Positions 22,343-33,185 of a DNA stretch of 64,000 nt are shown here, piece by piece. The DNA comes from Stomoxys calcitrans (Eukaryota; Arthropoda; Insecta; Diptera; Muscidae). The stretch spans positions 62,934,799 to 62,998,798 of the forward strand of contig NC_081552.1 of NCBI RefSeq assembly GCF_963082655.1, written 5' to 3'. The stretch's first letter is position 1, and each line of letters starts with the position of its first letter. The notes below the pieces were generated by a model. The model had not been told where the DNA came from, did not search any database, and saw only the letters and a list, made by a program, of their open reading frames with translations. The translations under genes and the position numbers were made by a program.

Positions 22343-24358
22343 AATCAATTTGTGTTTGTTTGTATGTTTGTGTGTTCCTTATAGACTCAGAAACGGCTGA
22401 ACCGATTTTCTTGAAATTTTCACAAATGGTGCATAATGATTTCGTGGTGAAAATACTACATTTTTTTTATCTGAAGGGGGGGCGACCCTCCTCCTTACCG
22501 TAATTTTCAGAAACGCCAGATCTCGGAGATGGGTGGTGCAATTTAAGCGAAATTGTGTGTGCTCTCATAAAGTACCCTAAAAATAAAAATTTGGTATCCA
22601 AATTTCAGATAGGGTACCTAGGGGGGCTGCCCCACCCTAAAACCTACCAAACTTATATTTAGGCCAATCACGACAATATGGGACTACAGTAAGGGTATTT
22701 AGGATAAGAAAACGTATCTGATATTCAATTGTCGGACCAAGGGGGACCACCCCAAGTCCCAAAATACCCCTAAATCGGACATATTTACCGACCATCGCAA
22801 TATGGGACTCAAATGAAAGGTATTTGCAAGTAGAAAACGAATCTGATATTCAAATGTGGAACCACGTTTCTCGGGGTCCACCCCTTCCTTAAGACTTCCC
22901 CAAACTAGACTTATTTACTGACCATGGGAATATGGGGTTTAAATAAAAGGTATTTGAGTGCAAAATTAGAATCTGATATCCAAATATAGGACCAAGTGTT
23001 TGGGGCGCCGCCTTTAACCAAAAACAAACCCCAAAGGGGACAAATATAGGGGGCTCAATATGGGGCTCAAATGAAAGGTCTTTCGAAGTAAAGCACGAAT
23101 TTGATATCAATATTCGGGAAAATTGTCTATGGGCCACCCCAGCCCCACAACACCACCCATATAGTAAGTATTTTCTGACTATTGCAATATGAGGCTCAAA
23201 TAAGAGGGTTTTTAAAGTGGAACACGAATCCGATATATATTTTCAAGGCCAACTCACTGAGTGGCCGCCCATCTCATAACGCACCCCCAAGCCGGTCATG
23301 TTTGCCGACTATGGAAATATGGGGCTCAAATTAAAGGTATGTGGGAGTAGACCACGTATCTGAAATCAACATTAGGGGTCAACTGTCTAAATATTCATAG
23401 TTTTTAGGGCCAATACCCCAAACCGGACATATTTGCTGACTTTTGCAATAAGGAGTTTACATGAGATTAGAAAACGAATTTGATATTCAATTTTGAGGGC
23501 AATGCCAACATGGGTTTCAAATAAATGATATATGAGAATAGAGCACGTTGCTGATATATTTTCCGGGCTTAGTGTTTGGGGGACCACCTCTATCCCCGAA
23601 ACACCCCTAAATCGGGCGTATTTACCGACCATGTCAATGTGGAGCTTAAATGAAAGGAATTGGGGGGTAGAGCAAGAATTGATACCCATTATCGAGACCA
23701 ATTTTCTGGGGGTCTATCCCTTTCCCAAAATACCCCACAAACAGCAATTTTTTACTGACCATCGCAATACGGGACTCAAATAAAGGTATTTGGGATTAGA
23801 ATACGTATTTGATATCCAAATGTAGGACCCTGTATTTAGGGCATCACCCCTTTCCCAAAACACCCCCAAAAGAAAAAAATTTTTCGACCATGCCAATATG
23901 TGGCTCAAATGAAAGGTATTTGAGATTAGAGAACGAATTTGATAACCTATTTTGGGGCCATGTGTTTGGGAGACGCCTCATCCTGTAAACTCCTCTTAAG
24001 CCAATGGCAATATGGGGTTTAAATAAACGGCATTTTAGAGAGAGCACGATGCTGATATTTTTTCAGGGCCAAGTATCTGGGGGCCACCTCTCCCCCGAAA
24101 ACACCACTAAATCAGAAATCTTGAGAATATCAGACTGAAATGAAGTGTTTTAAGAATGGAGTACACCTTACATCCAAACTTAAATTCGTAGACCAATAAA
24201 GATCATATGGGATTTAGATAAAGGCACTTATATTGTTAAACTCTTAGTCAAGTTAGCATGGTATTTCACTAAAAAATCTTGAAAATAAGTATTCCAAGGA
24301 ATCTTTTGTTCCATATAAAGAAAAAGAAGGCGCAGCGGAGCGGGCCCGGGTCAGCTAG
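22343..24358 (+). mobile_element. Helitron-like family H, near complete
   Basis: 5' start tcaatttgtgtttgtttg, then agactcagaaacggctgaac and gaccctcctccttaccg. Next come the aagcgaaattgtgtg module, many body modules of about 127 bp with C-rich spacers, and the 3' end ggcgcagcggagcgggcccgggtcagCTAG + T. It is 2.0 kb long and entirely non-coding, so movement would depend on an autonomous Helitron elsewhere. Confidence 0.7.
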
Positions 24359-25406
24359 TAATATATAAAATTCAATTTATGTTTGTCGATTTGTTTGTTT
24401 GTTCCGTATAGACTCAAAACAGCTGAACCGAATTCCTTGAAATGTTCACAGATTATGTAGGTTGGTCTGAGAGGAAACATAGGCTATATACCTTTTTTAT
24501 ATCGGGGGGCGGACCCTCCCCCTTGCACCAAAAGTATTATCCAAATATAAAAGTGGACCGATATGGGACTCAAATGAAAGGTATTCAAGAGTAGAGAACG
24601 AATTTCATATCAAAAATTGGGTCCAAGTAAATGAGGGGCCGCCCCAACCCCAGAACCCCCTTAAATAGGTTTTTTGTTGATTTCGGAAAGCGGCGGAACC
24701 TCCTCTTTACCCAAAAACACCACCCAAAATCAAAAGTGGGTCGATCGGGAAATGAAAGGCATTGAAAAAAAGAATACGAATATGGTATTACAATTTGGAT
24801 CTTAGTACCTAAAATTCCCCCGAAGAGAAATATTGGGCGTTCATGTCAATATGGGCCTCAAATGAAAGGTATTCGGGAGTAGACTACAAATTTGGCATAC
24901 AAAATCAGATCGATGTATAGGGGGACCCCTTCCCACCAAAAACGCTTTAAATGGGCATATGACCCATTATGACTATATGGGACTCCGTTTTTTTGTTTGT
25001 TCCGTAGATTCAAAAAAGGGTGAACCGATTTTCTTAAAATGTTCACAGATTGTGTAAGTTTGTCTGGAAGGAAACATAGGCTATATAATTTTTAGATATC
25101 GGATGGAGGCGGTCCCTACCCCTTGCCCCAAAAGTACTACCCAAAAATAAATGTGGACCGATCGGGACAATATAGAATTGAAATGAAAGGTATTCATGAG
25201 TAATTACGAACAAAACACCTCCCAAAATCAAAAGTGGATCGATAAAGACAAAATGGGTATTAAATGAAAAGAATGCGGGAGTAGATAACGAATCTAGCGT
25301 AAAAATTCATTTCGAAGTATAAGGGGTCACCCCACCCAAAACACAACCAAAATCAAAAGTGGACCGATCGGGGCAATATAGGTATCAAATGAAAGGTATT
25401 GGAGAG
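24359..25406 (+). mobile_element. Helitron-like family H, 5' part, head-to-tail with previous
   Basis: Starts taatatataaaattcaattt right after CTAG, then the gactcaaaacagctgaaccg module and ggaccctcccccttgc. A second internal start (gtttgtttgttccgtag) at about 24990 indicates two stacked 5' halves. It is cut at 25406 by a DINE-B. Confidence 0.6.
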
Positions 25407-26424
25407 TAGAGGATGGGTGTATATTAATTTTGTCATTGCGTTTGCAACACATCGAAATATTAATATCCGACCCTCTAAAGTATATATATTCTTGATCAGC
25501 GTAAAAATCTAAGACGACCATACGTCTGTTTGTTGAAATCACGCTACAGTCTTCAAAAATAGACATATTGAGCTGAAACTTTGCACGGAATATTTTTTGT
25601 CCAAAATCATGTTAGGTTCCGATCTCTCGAGGTCTTGCGCCCATAAAAGGCGCATTTATTGCCCGATTTCGCCAAAATTTGGGACAGTGAGTTGCGTTAG
25701 GCTGCTTGACATATTTCTGCAATTTGGCCCAGATCGGTCCAGATTTGGATATAGACCGATCTCTCGATTAAAGGTTTTGGGCCCATAAAAGGCGCATTTA
25801 TTGCCCGATGTCGCCGAAATTTGGGACAGTGAGTTGTGTTAGGCCTTTCGACATCCTTCTTGAATTTGGCCAAGATCGGTCCAGATTTGAATATAGCTGA
25901 CATATAGACCGATCTCTCGATACAAGGTTTTGGGACCATAAAAGGCGCATTTATTGCCCGATGTCGCCGAACTTTGGGACAGTGGGTTGTGTTAGGCTCT
26001 TCGACATTTTTCTTCATCTTGGTCCAAATCGGTCAATATTTGGATATAGCTGCCATATAGATCGATATCTCGATTTAAAGTCTTCGCCCCATAAAAGGCG
26101 CATTTATAATCCAATTTCACTGAAATTTAACACAGTGACTTATGCTAGGCTTTTCGACATTCGTGTCGTATATGGTTCAGTTCGGTTTATTTTTAGATAT
26201 AGCTATTAAAACGACCAATATTTTATTATACACAATAGAACAATGACTTCTACTTATAAGTATTTGGTCCAAATAGGAACATATTTCGATACAGCTGCTA
26301 TAGGGGCATAAGATATGCACTTTTTACCGTATTTTGACGTATTTTGAAGGTGGTTTACATATATACCCGAGGTGGTGGGTATCCAAAGTTCAACCCGGCC
26401 GAACTAAACGCCTTTTTACTTGTT
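25407..26424 (+). mobile_element. DINE-B, first bases lost
   Basis: Starts inside the 5' block (aggatgggtgtatattaatt), then cgtttgcaacacatcgaaat, a very short microsatellite (tacgtctgtttgttg) and about four monomers. The 3' end has the repeat ggtggtgggta, the hairpin ttcaacccggccgaa and ctttttacttgtt. It is followed by agatatcaggtg, as is the DINE-A ending at 4050. Confidence 0.8.
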
Positions 26425-28314
26425 AGATATCAGGTGTAGGCGAACCCTCAACCCTCAAATAACCTGGGGGGACACCCCATTCCAAAATCCACCCGAACGG
26501 ACATGTGTACCTATTTGGACAATATGGATAACAAATGAAAGGTATTTGAGAATAGAGTACGAATTTGGTACAAATTGTTTATTTGTCTGTTCCGTACAGA
26601 CTCAAAAATGGCTGAACCGATTTTCATGAAATTTTCACAGATCATCTTTAGGTATTCGAAGAGGGATCGGACCTTCCTCCATACCCCAATTTTTAAAAAA
26701 GCCAGATCTCAGAGATTCGTGCACTGATTTCAACGAAATTTTCTATGCCACCTTATGGTACCCCAAAAACACGAAATTGGTATAACATTTTTATGTCAAA
26801 AAACCTGGGAGGACGCCCCATCCATATGTTTACCGATTGGGACAATATGGATATCAAATGAAAGGTATTTAAGAGTAGAGTACGAAATTGGTATACGAAT
26901 TTCGCCCAAAGTTTTGGGGGGGGTCCCTCACCCCAAAAAAACCCCTAACAGTACCCTTTCACTACTTTTGGGCAATATGGGTATCAAATGAAAGGTATTT
27001 ATTCCTTGGTGTCTGAGGGGCCTCCCCAAAACCCCACCGCACAGACATGTTTACCGATTGGGACAATATGGGTATGAAACGAAAGGTATTTAAAAGTAGA
27101 GTACGAACTTGGTATAAACATTTCGTGCAATGAGTTTGGTGGGTCCCCTACTGGCAAAAAAAAACCCAACAGAACTCTTTCACCGCTTTGGGCAATATGG
27201 GTATCAAACAAAATGATTCAAAAGTAAAGTACCTTGGTGTCTGACCGGACTGTCACGAGAAGCTTAGCTGCAGGCTGCCGCACAGGTTGAGGATAATGGA
27301 ATGCTACATACGGAGTAGCTGCAACGCCAGTCGCGGACAATCAGCGGTATCGAGCGGAGAGTCTCAGTGAGAGTCCGGGCGGTACCGACCCTTGCACAAA
27401 TACTGAGTGCCTATGATGCTTGATAAGGCGAGTTATAGACGCCTTTAAATAACCAATGCCCACTTTGTTTCCGCAGCGATCGGTCTTTTGGACCGGAAAA
27501 AGCTTGCTCAACTACAGGAGATTGACGAGGATCGCCACCTCCACATGAAAATGTGGCTACGACGACAACAACAACAAAAAAGAATCTAATATATACATTT
27601 TTTCCTTGACATTTGAGGCGCCTCCCCCCAGCAGGCTTATTTATCAATTGGGACAATATGGATATTAAATACAGGGTGCTTGGAATTTGAGTACACATCT
27701 GATATAAGAATTTGGTCCAAGGTGTCTACGGGGCCTCCCCAACCTTAATAACTCCCAAAACGGGCATGGATGTCCAATGTCACAAAATTGGTATCAAATG
27801 AAAGGTCTTTGGGAGTTGACAACGAATCTGGTATACACATTTGATATAGTCCGTCAACAGCCCATCCACTTAATACCCTTAAATGGGACGTGCAGTTCGA
27901 TGGAGAAAATATGGGAATTAAAAGAAAGGTCAGTGACAGTACAGGTCGAATCTAATATTTATATAAGGATCCAAGTATCTGGATTACGTCTTGACGTCCA
28001 GCCATTCAGCAGGACACGTATATCGCACCAATAAAGTACTCAAATAAATTGTCTTTTAGGTCTTAGCGTCGGGAAGACCGACCCTGTCCTCCCAATAAAA
28101 ACAAAACAAAAGTGCCATGTAGGACAACCGAGAATATATTGTACTCAAATGAAAGGATGTGTTAAAGGGGCAATCCTCTTCCCCCTATCCTTCCCAAAAA
28201 AAGAAAAAAATAATTAATTAAAAATAATATATAAAAGCAATAAAAGGCCTTTGGTAGTACAGTACACCTTTAACCCTCAAATTAGGATGGGCACAGGAGG
28301 ACATACGGATCCTT
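26425..28314 (+). mobile_element. Helitron-like family H, body copies
   Basis: Repeated 5'-type modules (ttgtctgttccgtacagact at 26586, ctgaaccgattttcatg) and body modules with caatatggg.atcaaatgaaaggtattt at 26520, 26840, 26970, 27060 and 27195. A SINE-like insert sits at 27238-27582. No CTAG end was found, and it is cut by DINE-B at 28315. Confidence 0.55.
27238..27582 (+). mobile_element. SINE-like element of unknown origin
   Basis: GC-richer and unlike its surroundings. It runs from about gtctgaccggactgtcacg to an A-rich tail of caacaacaacaaaaaag, after which family H resumes (aatctaatatatacat). A tail of caa units is typical of LINE-mobilised short elements. A weak B-box-like ggtaccgaccc is at 27381-27391, but there is no convincing A box. 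It could equally be the 3' end of an unknown LINE. Confidence 0.45.
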
Positions 28315-29432
28315 AACAAGTAAAAAGGCGTTAAGTTCGGCCGGGCCGAACTTTGGATACCCACCACCTCGGGTATATATGTAAACCACCGTTCATCAAA
28401 ATCCGGAATAAATTGCATACCTTATGTCCAATAGCAGTTATAACGAAATATGTTCCGATTTGGACCAAATTCTAATTAGTACAAGCCATTGTTCAATTGC
28501 GTACAACAAAATTTTGATCTTTTCAGTAGCTATATCTAAAAAAAAACGATCGGAACCATTTACAACATAGATGTCGAAAAGCCTAACTGAGTCACTATGT
28601 CAAATTTCAGTGAAATCGGAATATAAATGCGCCTTATATGCGGACAAGACTTTAAATCCAGATATCGGTCTATATGGCAGTTATATCAAAATCTGGACTG
28701 ATATGGGCCAAGTTGCAGAAAAATTTCGGAGAGCCTAACACAACTCACTGTCCCAGATTTCGGCGAAATCGGACAATAAATGAGACTGTTATGGCCTCAA
28801 AACCTTAGACCGAGAGATCGGTCTATATGGCAGCTATATGCAAATCTTGATGAAGTATGTCGTAGGGCTTAACTTAACTCACTGTCCCAAATTTCAGCAA
28901 AATCGGAAAATAAATGTGGCTTTTATGGGCCTAAGACCCTAAATCGGAGGATCGGTCTATATGGCAACTATATCCAAATCTGGACCGATCTGGGTCAAAT
29001 TGACGAAAGATGTGAAAGGGCCTAACACAACTCACTGTCTTGAATTCCAGCAAAATCGGATAATAAGTTTGGCTTTTATCGGCCTAAGACCCTAAATCTG
29101 ATTATCAATTTATATGGCAGCTATATCCAAATCTGGACCGATCTGGGCAAAATATCAAGATATAGTCCGACATAGCCCATCTTCGAACCTAACCTGCTTA
29201 TGGACAAAAAAAGAATCTGTGCAAAATTTCAGCTCAATATCTCTATTTTTAAAGACCGTAGCGTGATTTCAACAGACAGACGGACAGACGGAGGGACATG
29301 TCTAGATCGTCTTAGATTTTTAAGCTGATCAAGAATATATATACTTTGTAGGGTCGGAAATGGATATTTCGATATGTTGCAAACGGAATGACAAAATGAA
29401 TATACCCCAATCCTTCGGTGGTGGGAATAAAA
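28315..29432 (-). mobile_element. DINE-B, complete
   Basis: aacaagtaaaaaggcgttaa, the 10-bp-arm palindrome aagttcggccgggccgaact + t, tacccaccacctcgggtata. About five monomers (28620-29160), the microsatellite cagacagacggacagacgg, and the end cggtggtgggaataaaaa. Confidence 0.85.
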
Positions 29433-30029
29433 ATGTGGTATCCCAAATGGTGCCTTTGAAATATGATTTAAAATGTAATAACATGATGGCCTCCTTCGAA
29501 ATGCTTGAATTATGGGGCTCAAACAAAATTGCGCTCTAGAATGATGCTGATATTATTTCAGCAATCGGCCCCTAAACTCCCTTCAACCCTGCTATGTTCT
29601 CCTACTATGGCAATAAATTATAGGTATTTGATAGTAGAAAATGAATTTGATAACCAATTTTGAGGCCAAGTATTTGAAGGTCGCGTTCCCCCTAAACTCT
29701 ATATATATGTAGCTCAAATGTGGTTATTGGAAGTAAAGTATGAATCCGTTATCAACTTTCGGACAAAATAATGAATAAGATCTAACATCCAAAATTTAAC
29801 CGGCGACCCCTCCCTTACCCAATTTTTAAAAAAGCCAGATCTCGGAGGTGGGTGGGCTATTAAAGCGAAATTAAATGTGTTTATAATATTTTTAAAACCG
29901 AAATTTGGTGTCCTTATTTAGGGTGAGATATCTAGTAGGCTGCACCACCTCCAAGGCACGCCAAATGGAAATATAAACCACTAATGACAATATGGGGCTC
30001 AAATGAAAGATATTTGAGACTAGAGCACG
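29433..30029 (+). mobile_element. Helitron-like family H, body fragment
   Basis: Close to 8400-8560 and 9830-10140 (gaataagatctaacatccaa; accgaaatttggtgtcctta; ggctcaaatgaaagatattt). It stops at gagcacg, where a DINE-A-like array begins. Confidence 0.6.
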
Positions 30030-30486
30030 CTTGAAAGTCGTAACAGTATACTAAGTGCAAAATTTTAGCCAAATCGGACAAACATTGTGGCTGCCAGAGG
30101 CTCAAGAAGTCAAATCGGGAGATCAGTTTATATGGGAGCTACATCAGGTTATAGACCGACTTGGACCGTAGTCGATACAGTTGTTGAAAGTCTCAGATCA
30201 CTAAGTGCAGAATTTCAGTCAAATTGAAAAAAAAATTCGGCTTCCAGGGGCTCAAGAAGTCAAGATCTGTATATATGGGAGCTATATCTAAATCTAAACC
30301 GATGTGGCCCATTAGCAACTCCAAACGACCAACATAAATATTAAGTATTTGTGCAAAATTTCAAGCGGCTAGCTTTACGCGTTCGACCGCTATCTTGATT
30401 TCGGCAGACGGATGGACGGACATCGCTAGATCGACTCAGAACGAACGAGACGATCAAGAACATGTATACTTTATGGGATGTTAGTA

Positions 30487-31093
30487 AAGGGTAATTTTTT
30501 TGAGGTTAAGATTTTCATGCATTAGTATTTGACAGATCACGTGGGATTTCAGACATGGTGTCAAAGAGAAAGATGCTCAGTATGCTTTGACATTTCATCA
30601 TGAATAGACTTACTAACGAGCAACGCTTGCAAATCATTTTCAGTGAATGGGCCCTAGAAAAGTTGGCAGAAAATCCGCTTTTTTATCGACAAATTTTGTT
30701 CAGCGATGAGGCTCATTTCTGGTTGAATGGCTACGTAAATAAGCAAAATTGCCGCATTTGGAGTGAAGAGCAACCAGAAGCCGTTCAAGAACTGCCCATG
30801 CATCCCGAAAAATGCACTGTTTGGTGTGGTTTGTACGCTGGTGGAATCATTGGACCGTATTTTTTCAAAGATGCTGTTGGACGCAACGTTACGGTGAATG
30901 AACACATTTCGAACCGAACACTGATTTTGGTAATAAAATTCAATGATTTGCAAGCGTTGCTCGTTAGTAAGTCTATTCATGATGAAATGTCAAAGCATAC
31001 TGAGCATCTTTCTCTTTGACACCATGTCTGAAATCCCACGTGATCTGTCAAATACTAATGCATGAAAATCCTAACCTCAAAAAAATCACCCTT
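30487..31093 (+). mobile_element. mariner-derived fold-back MITE, copy 1
   Basis: Flanked by TA (30485-30486 and 31094-31095), with outer ends aagggtaatttttttgagg and cctcaaaaaaatcaccctt. The right arm, inverted, duplicates the left arm: the untranslated leader plus the first codons of the transposase. The left arm here matches only to ..caaatcatt (about 150 bp), while the right arm goes on to gaacacatttcg. It is inserted in a DINE-A-like block, so it is the younger insertion. Confidence 0.9.
30600..30900 (+). pseudogene. Tc1/mariner transposase, internally deleted (in copy 1)
   Basis: Starts MNRLTNEQRLQII, then jumps to FSEWALEKLAENPLFYRQIL, FSDEAHFWLNGYV, QNCRIWSEEQPEAVQE, MHPEKCTVWCGLYAGG and IIGPYFFKDAVGRNVTVN. 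SDE holds the first catalytic aspartate. The DNA-binding half and everything after VTVN, including the second and third acidic residues, are gone. After VTVN the frame runs into the inverted arm and is no longer transposase sense. It cannot encode an active enzyme. Confidence 0.85.
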
Positions 31094-31166
31094 TATAATA
31101 TATCGAGGTGTTACAAACGGAATGACTAGAATTGTATGCTCCCATCCTATAGTGGTGGGTATAAAA

Positions 31167-31500
31167 AGAGGCATGGGATCCATACATTCTCAAACGCCTT
31201 CCCAAAATCGAACAAATATGTTCCCGTATATTTAAATTCCAATTAACATTAGATAATAGCGTATTAAAAGCGTGTATTGTAGAATGTTTAAACTTGAACC
31301 TACATTGGTTGTCATTGGCTAAGTTATTAATTTTAATGAACCCGTTAATTTTAGCATTAATACAACTTTCGAAAACCTTGCTTATATAATGAAGTACTGT
31401 TATGCCTCTAAGGTTTCTGGGTGACTTTAATTCTTTTTAGGAATCGCATTAATCTTGCCTATTTTTCATCCCAATAGTAAGAAAGAGTTATTTAGTAAAT
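31167..31500 (-). pseudogene. Non-LTR reverse transcriptase fragment (Jockey-like)
   Basis: Minus-strand reading: RNLRGITVLHYISKVFESCI, INNLANDNQCRFKFKHSTIH, AFNTLLSNV and, one frame over, YLFDFGKAFENVW. These correspond to the fingers and palm of a LINE reverse transcriptase (YRPI.LL...K.FE, then ..HST..A), and motif A is FDFGKAFE for the usual LDFSKAFD. At least one frameshift is present, and no YADD motif or endonuclease. It differs from the neighbouring RT at 31806-32574. Confidence 0.65.
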
Positions 31501-31519
31501 TGTTAAACAACGTGAGTAT

Positions 31520-31805
31520 TTAACGTGTAGCATGTGGCACCGTCTTGTTGAAACCACAGAGCATACATGTCAAGCTCTTTCATTTTGGGCAAAAAAAGTT
31601 AGATATCATCTCACGATAGCGCTTTTCGCATCATCTTTGAAGAAGTGCGGTCCGATAATGCCACCAGCCCATAAACCACACCAAACTGTGACTTTTTCTG
31701 GATGCATTGAAAGATCTTGCAATGCTTCTTGCTGATCTTCACTCCAAAATCGACAACTCTGCTTACTTACGTACCCATTGAACCAAACATGAAATTTGTC
31801 GTAAA
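31520..31805 (-). pseudogene. Tc1/mariner transposase fragment, second subfamily
   Basis: Minus-strand reading: FHVWFNGYVSKQSCRFWSED, QQEALQDLSMHPEKVTVWCG, LWAGGIIGPHFFKDDAK, then after a frameshift LTFFAQNERA and FQQDGATC. The block is homologous to the MITE transposase but clearly diverged from it. QQDGAT carries the second catalytic aspartate, which the MITE copies lack. A stop and frameshift make it non-functional, and its ends are absent. Confidence 0.7.
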
Positions 31806-32575
31806 ATGGAAGAAGTGCGCGGCATAGACGAGAAGCATGTGTTTTCTTATGAGTAGTGTGTTATATCTATTGACATCTGTATTTCCTGTAATCTTCTTCA
31901 GCAGGATATTTAAGAGATCACACGATGGTTCGGAGAGATGCTTTCCTATTTTTGCTGAGGAACGTGTTTCAGCAAGTGTCAACCTGCAGAGTCGTATTAA
32001 TTTTGCAGGGATACCAAACTCAGACATGGCTTGAAATACCTTTAAACGTATAGGGCTTCGAAAGCGGTTTTGTAGTCAACAAAGAGATGGTAAGAGTTTA
32101 GCTGCCATTCTCAAAGCTTTTTCAGGATTTGGCTATTAAAGCGTGTGGTGAATTTACCAGGTCTTAAGTCGCATTTACAGGACCGAATTATCTCATTGAC
32201 TTTAGGTTTTAATCTTTCACGCAGTAGGCTCGAAAGTATCTTGTTTGTGCGATTGTGCGATGAGGAGGAGACTTATACCTCTATAATGTGCACATTCCGT
32301 CTTGTCTCTTCTCTTGTGCTCGGGGACGTTCCCACCATCGGTTATGCGTTCTTCTAGCCAGACCGCGCAGACAAGCTGATGCATACGCCTTATCGGCGTG
32401 TAGCCTCCGGTCTTAAATTGTCCAGGGGGAACCCATCACCTCCAGTTGGCTTGTTGTTCTTCAGTCGGGTCACTGCTTCTTGGACTTCATTCTGGAGGTA
32501 AACATTCTATAGCATTATCAGGAATTGGTCTCGCGGTATCCTCTTTGCCGCCATCGTCGGACACTAGCAGATTGT
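31806..32575 (-). pseudogene. Non-LTR reverse transcriptase, long decayed fragment
   Basis: On the minus strand, from high to low coordinates: VQEAVTRLKNNKPTGGDGFP (the VK.LKN.KA.G.DG..AE region), then EERMP.DW-like remnants. Further on come AFEALYV.KVF-like pieces and the clear frame 31767-32027 with MSEFGIPAKLIRLCRLTLAE, SSAKIGKHLSEPSCDLLNIL and LLVYAAHFFHF. The last is the position of LLAYADDID, so the catalytic YADD has decayed to YAAH. The family is the common fly LINE type whose endonuclease ends in SDHYLVAA. It is broken by many frameshifts. MITE copy 2 begins directly beyond it. Confidence 0.65.
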
Positions 32576-32577
32576 AA

Positions 32578-33183
32578 AGGGTGATTTTTTTGAGGTTAGG
32601 ATTTTCATGCATTAGTATTTGACAGATCACGTGGGATTTCAGACATGGTGTCAAAGAGAAAGATGCTCAGTATGCTTTGACATTTCATCATGAATAGACT
32701 TACTAACGAGCAACGCTTGCAAATCATTGAATTTTATTACCAAAATCAGTGTTCGGTTCGAAATGTGTTCAAATTTTGACAAATTTTGTTCAGCGATGAG
32801 GCTCATTTCTGGTTGAATGGCTACGTAAATAAGCAAAATTGCCGCATTTGGAGTGAAGAGCAACCAGAAGCCGTTCAAGAACTGTCCATGCATCCCGAAA
32901 AATGCACGGTTTGGTGTGGTTTGTACGCTGGTGGAATCATTGGACCGTATTTTTTCAAAGATGCTGTTGGACGCAACGTTACGGTGAATGAACACATTTC
33001 GAACCGAACACTGATTTTGGTAATAAAATTCAATGATTTGCAAGCGTTGCTCGTTAGTAAGTCTATTCATGATGAAATGTCAAAGCATACTGAGCATCTT
33101 TCTCTTTGACACCATGTCTGAAATCCCACGTGATCTGTCAAATACTAATGCATGAAAATCCTAACCTCAAAAAAATCACCCTT
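32578..33183 (+). mobile_element. mariner-derived fold-back MITE, copy 2
   Basis: TA on both sides (near 32576 and at 33184-33185). Both arms extend from the outer end through the transposase start to gtgttc/gaacac, roughly 190 bp, nearly perfect inverted repeats. Each arm encodes MNRLTNEQRLQIIEFYYQNQ in its own direction. The unique middle (32780-32995) is part of the catalytic domain. The left deletion junction lies in attttgacaaatttt, where a direct repeat of caaatttt suggests microhomology. Confidence 0.9.
32786..32995 (+). pseudogene. Tc1/mariner transposase, catalytic fragment (in copy 2)
   Basis: Encodes MFSDEAHFWLNGYVNKQNCR, IWSEEQPEAVQELSMHPEKC, TVWCGLYAGGIIGPYFFKDA and VGRNVTVN. 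It is nearly identical to copy 1 over this part (one residue, P to S, differs before MHPEK), so the copies are recent relatives. It has the first catalytic aspartate only. Confidence 0.85.
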
Positions 33184-33185
33184 TA

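Larger units (their letters stand above)
30030..31166 (-). mobile_element. DINE-A-like variant, 3' truncated, split by a MITE
   Basis: Two diverged monomers (ggctgccagaggctcaagaa; tatatgggagctatatcta), the edge segment aagcggctagctttacgcg, a weak microsatellite (cggatggacggacat) and the terminal block. The block is interrupted after tttatgggatgttag by the mariner MITE and resumes at 31096 (tatatcgaggtgttacaaac). The terminal repeat reads gtggtgggtataaaaa. There is no 3' hairpin end. Confidence 0.75.

Noticed and set aside
30600..31019. Intact transposase gene
   Set aside because: Lacks the DNA-binding half and two of three catalytic acidic residues; the C-terminal part of the frame is the inverted arm.
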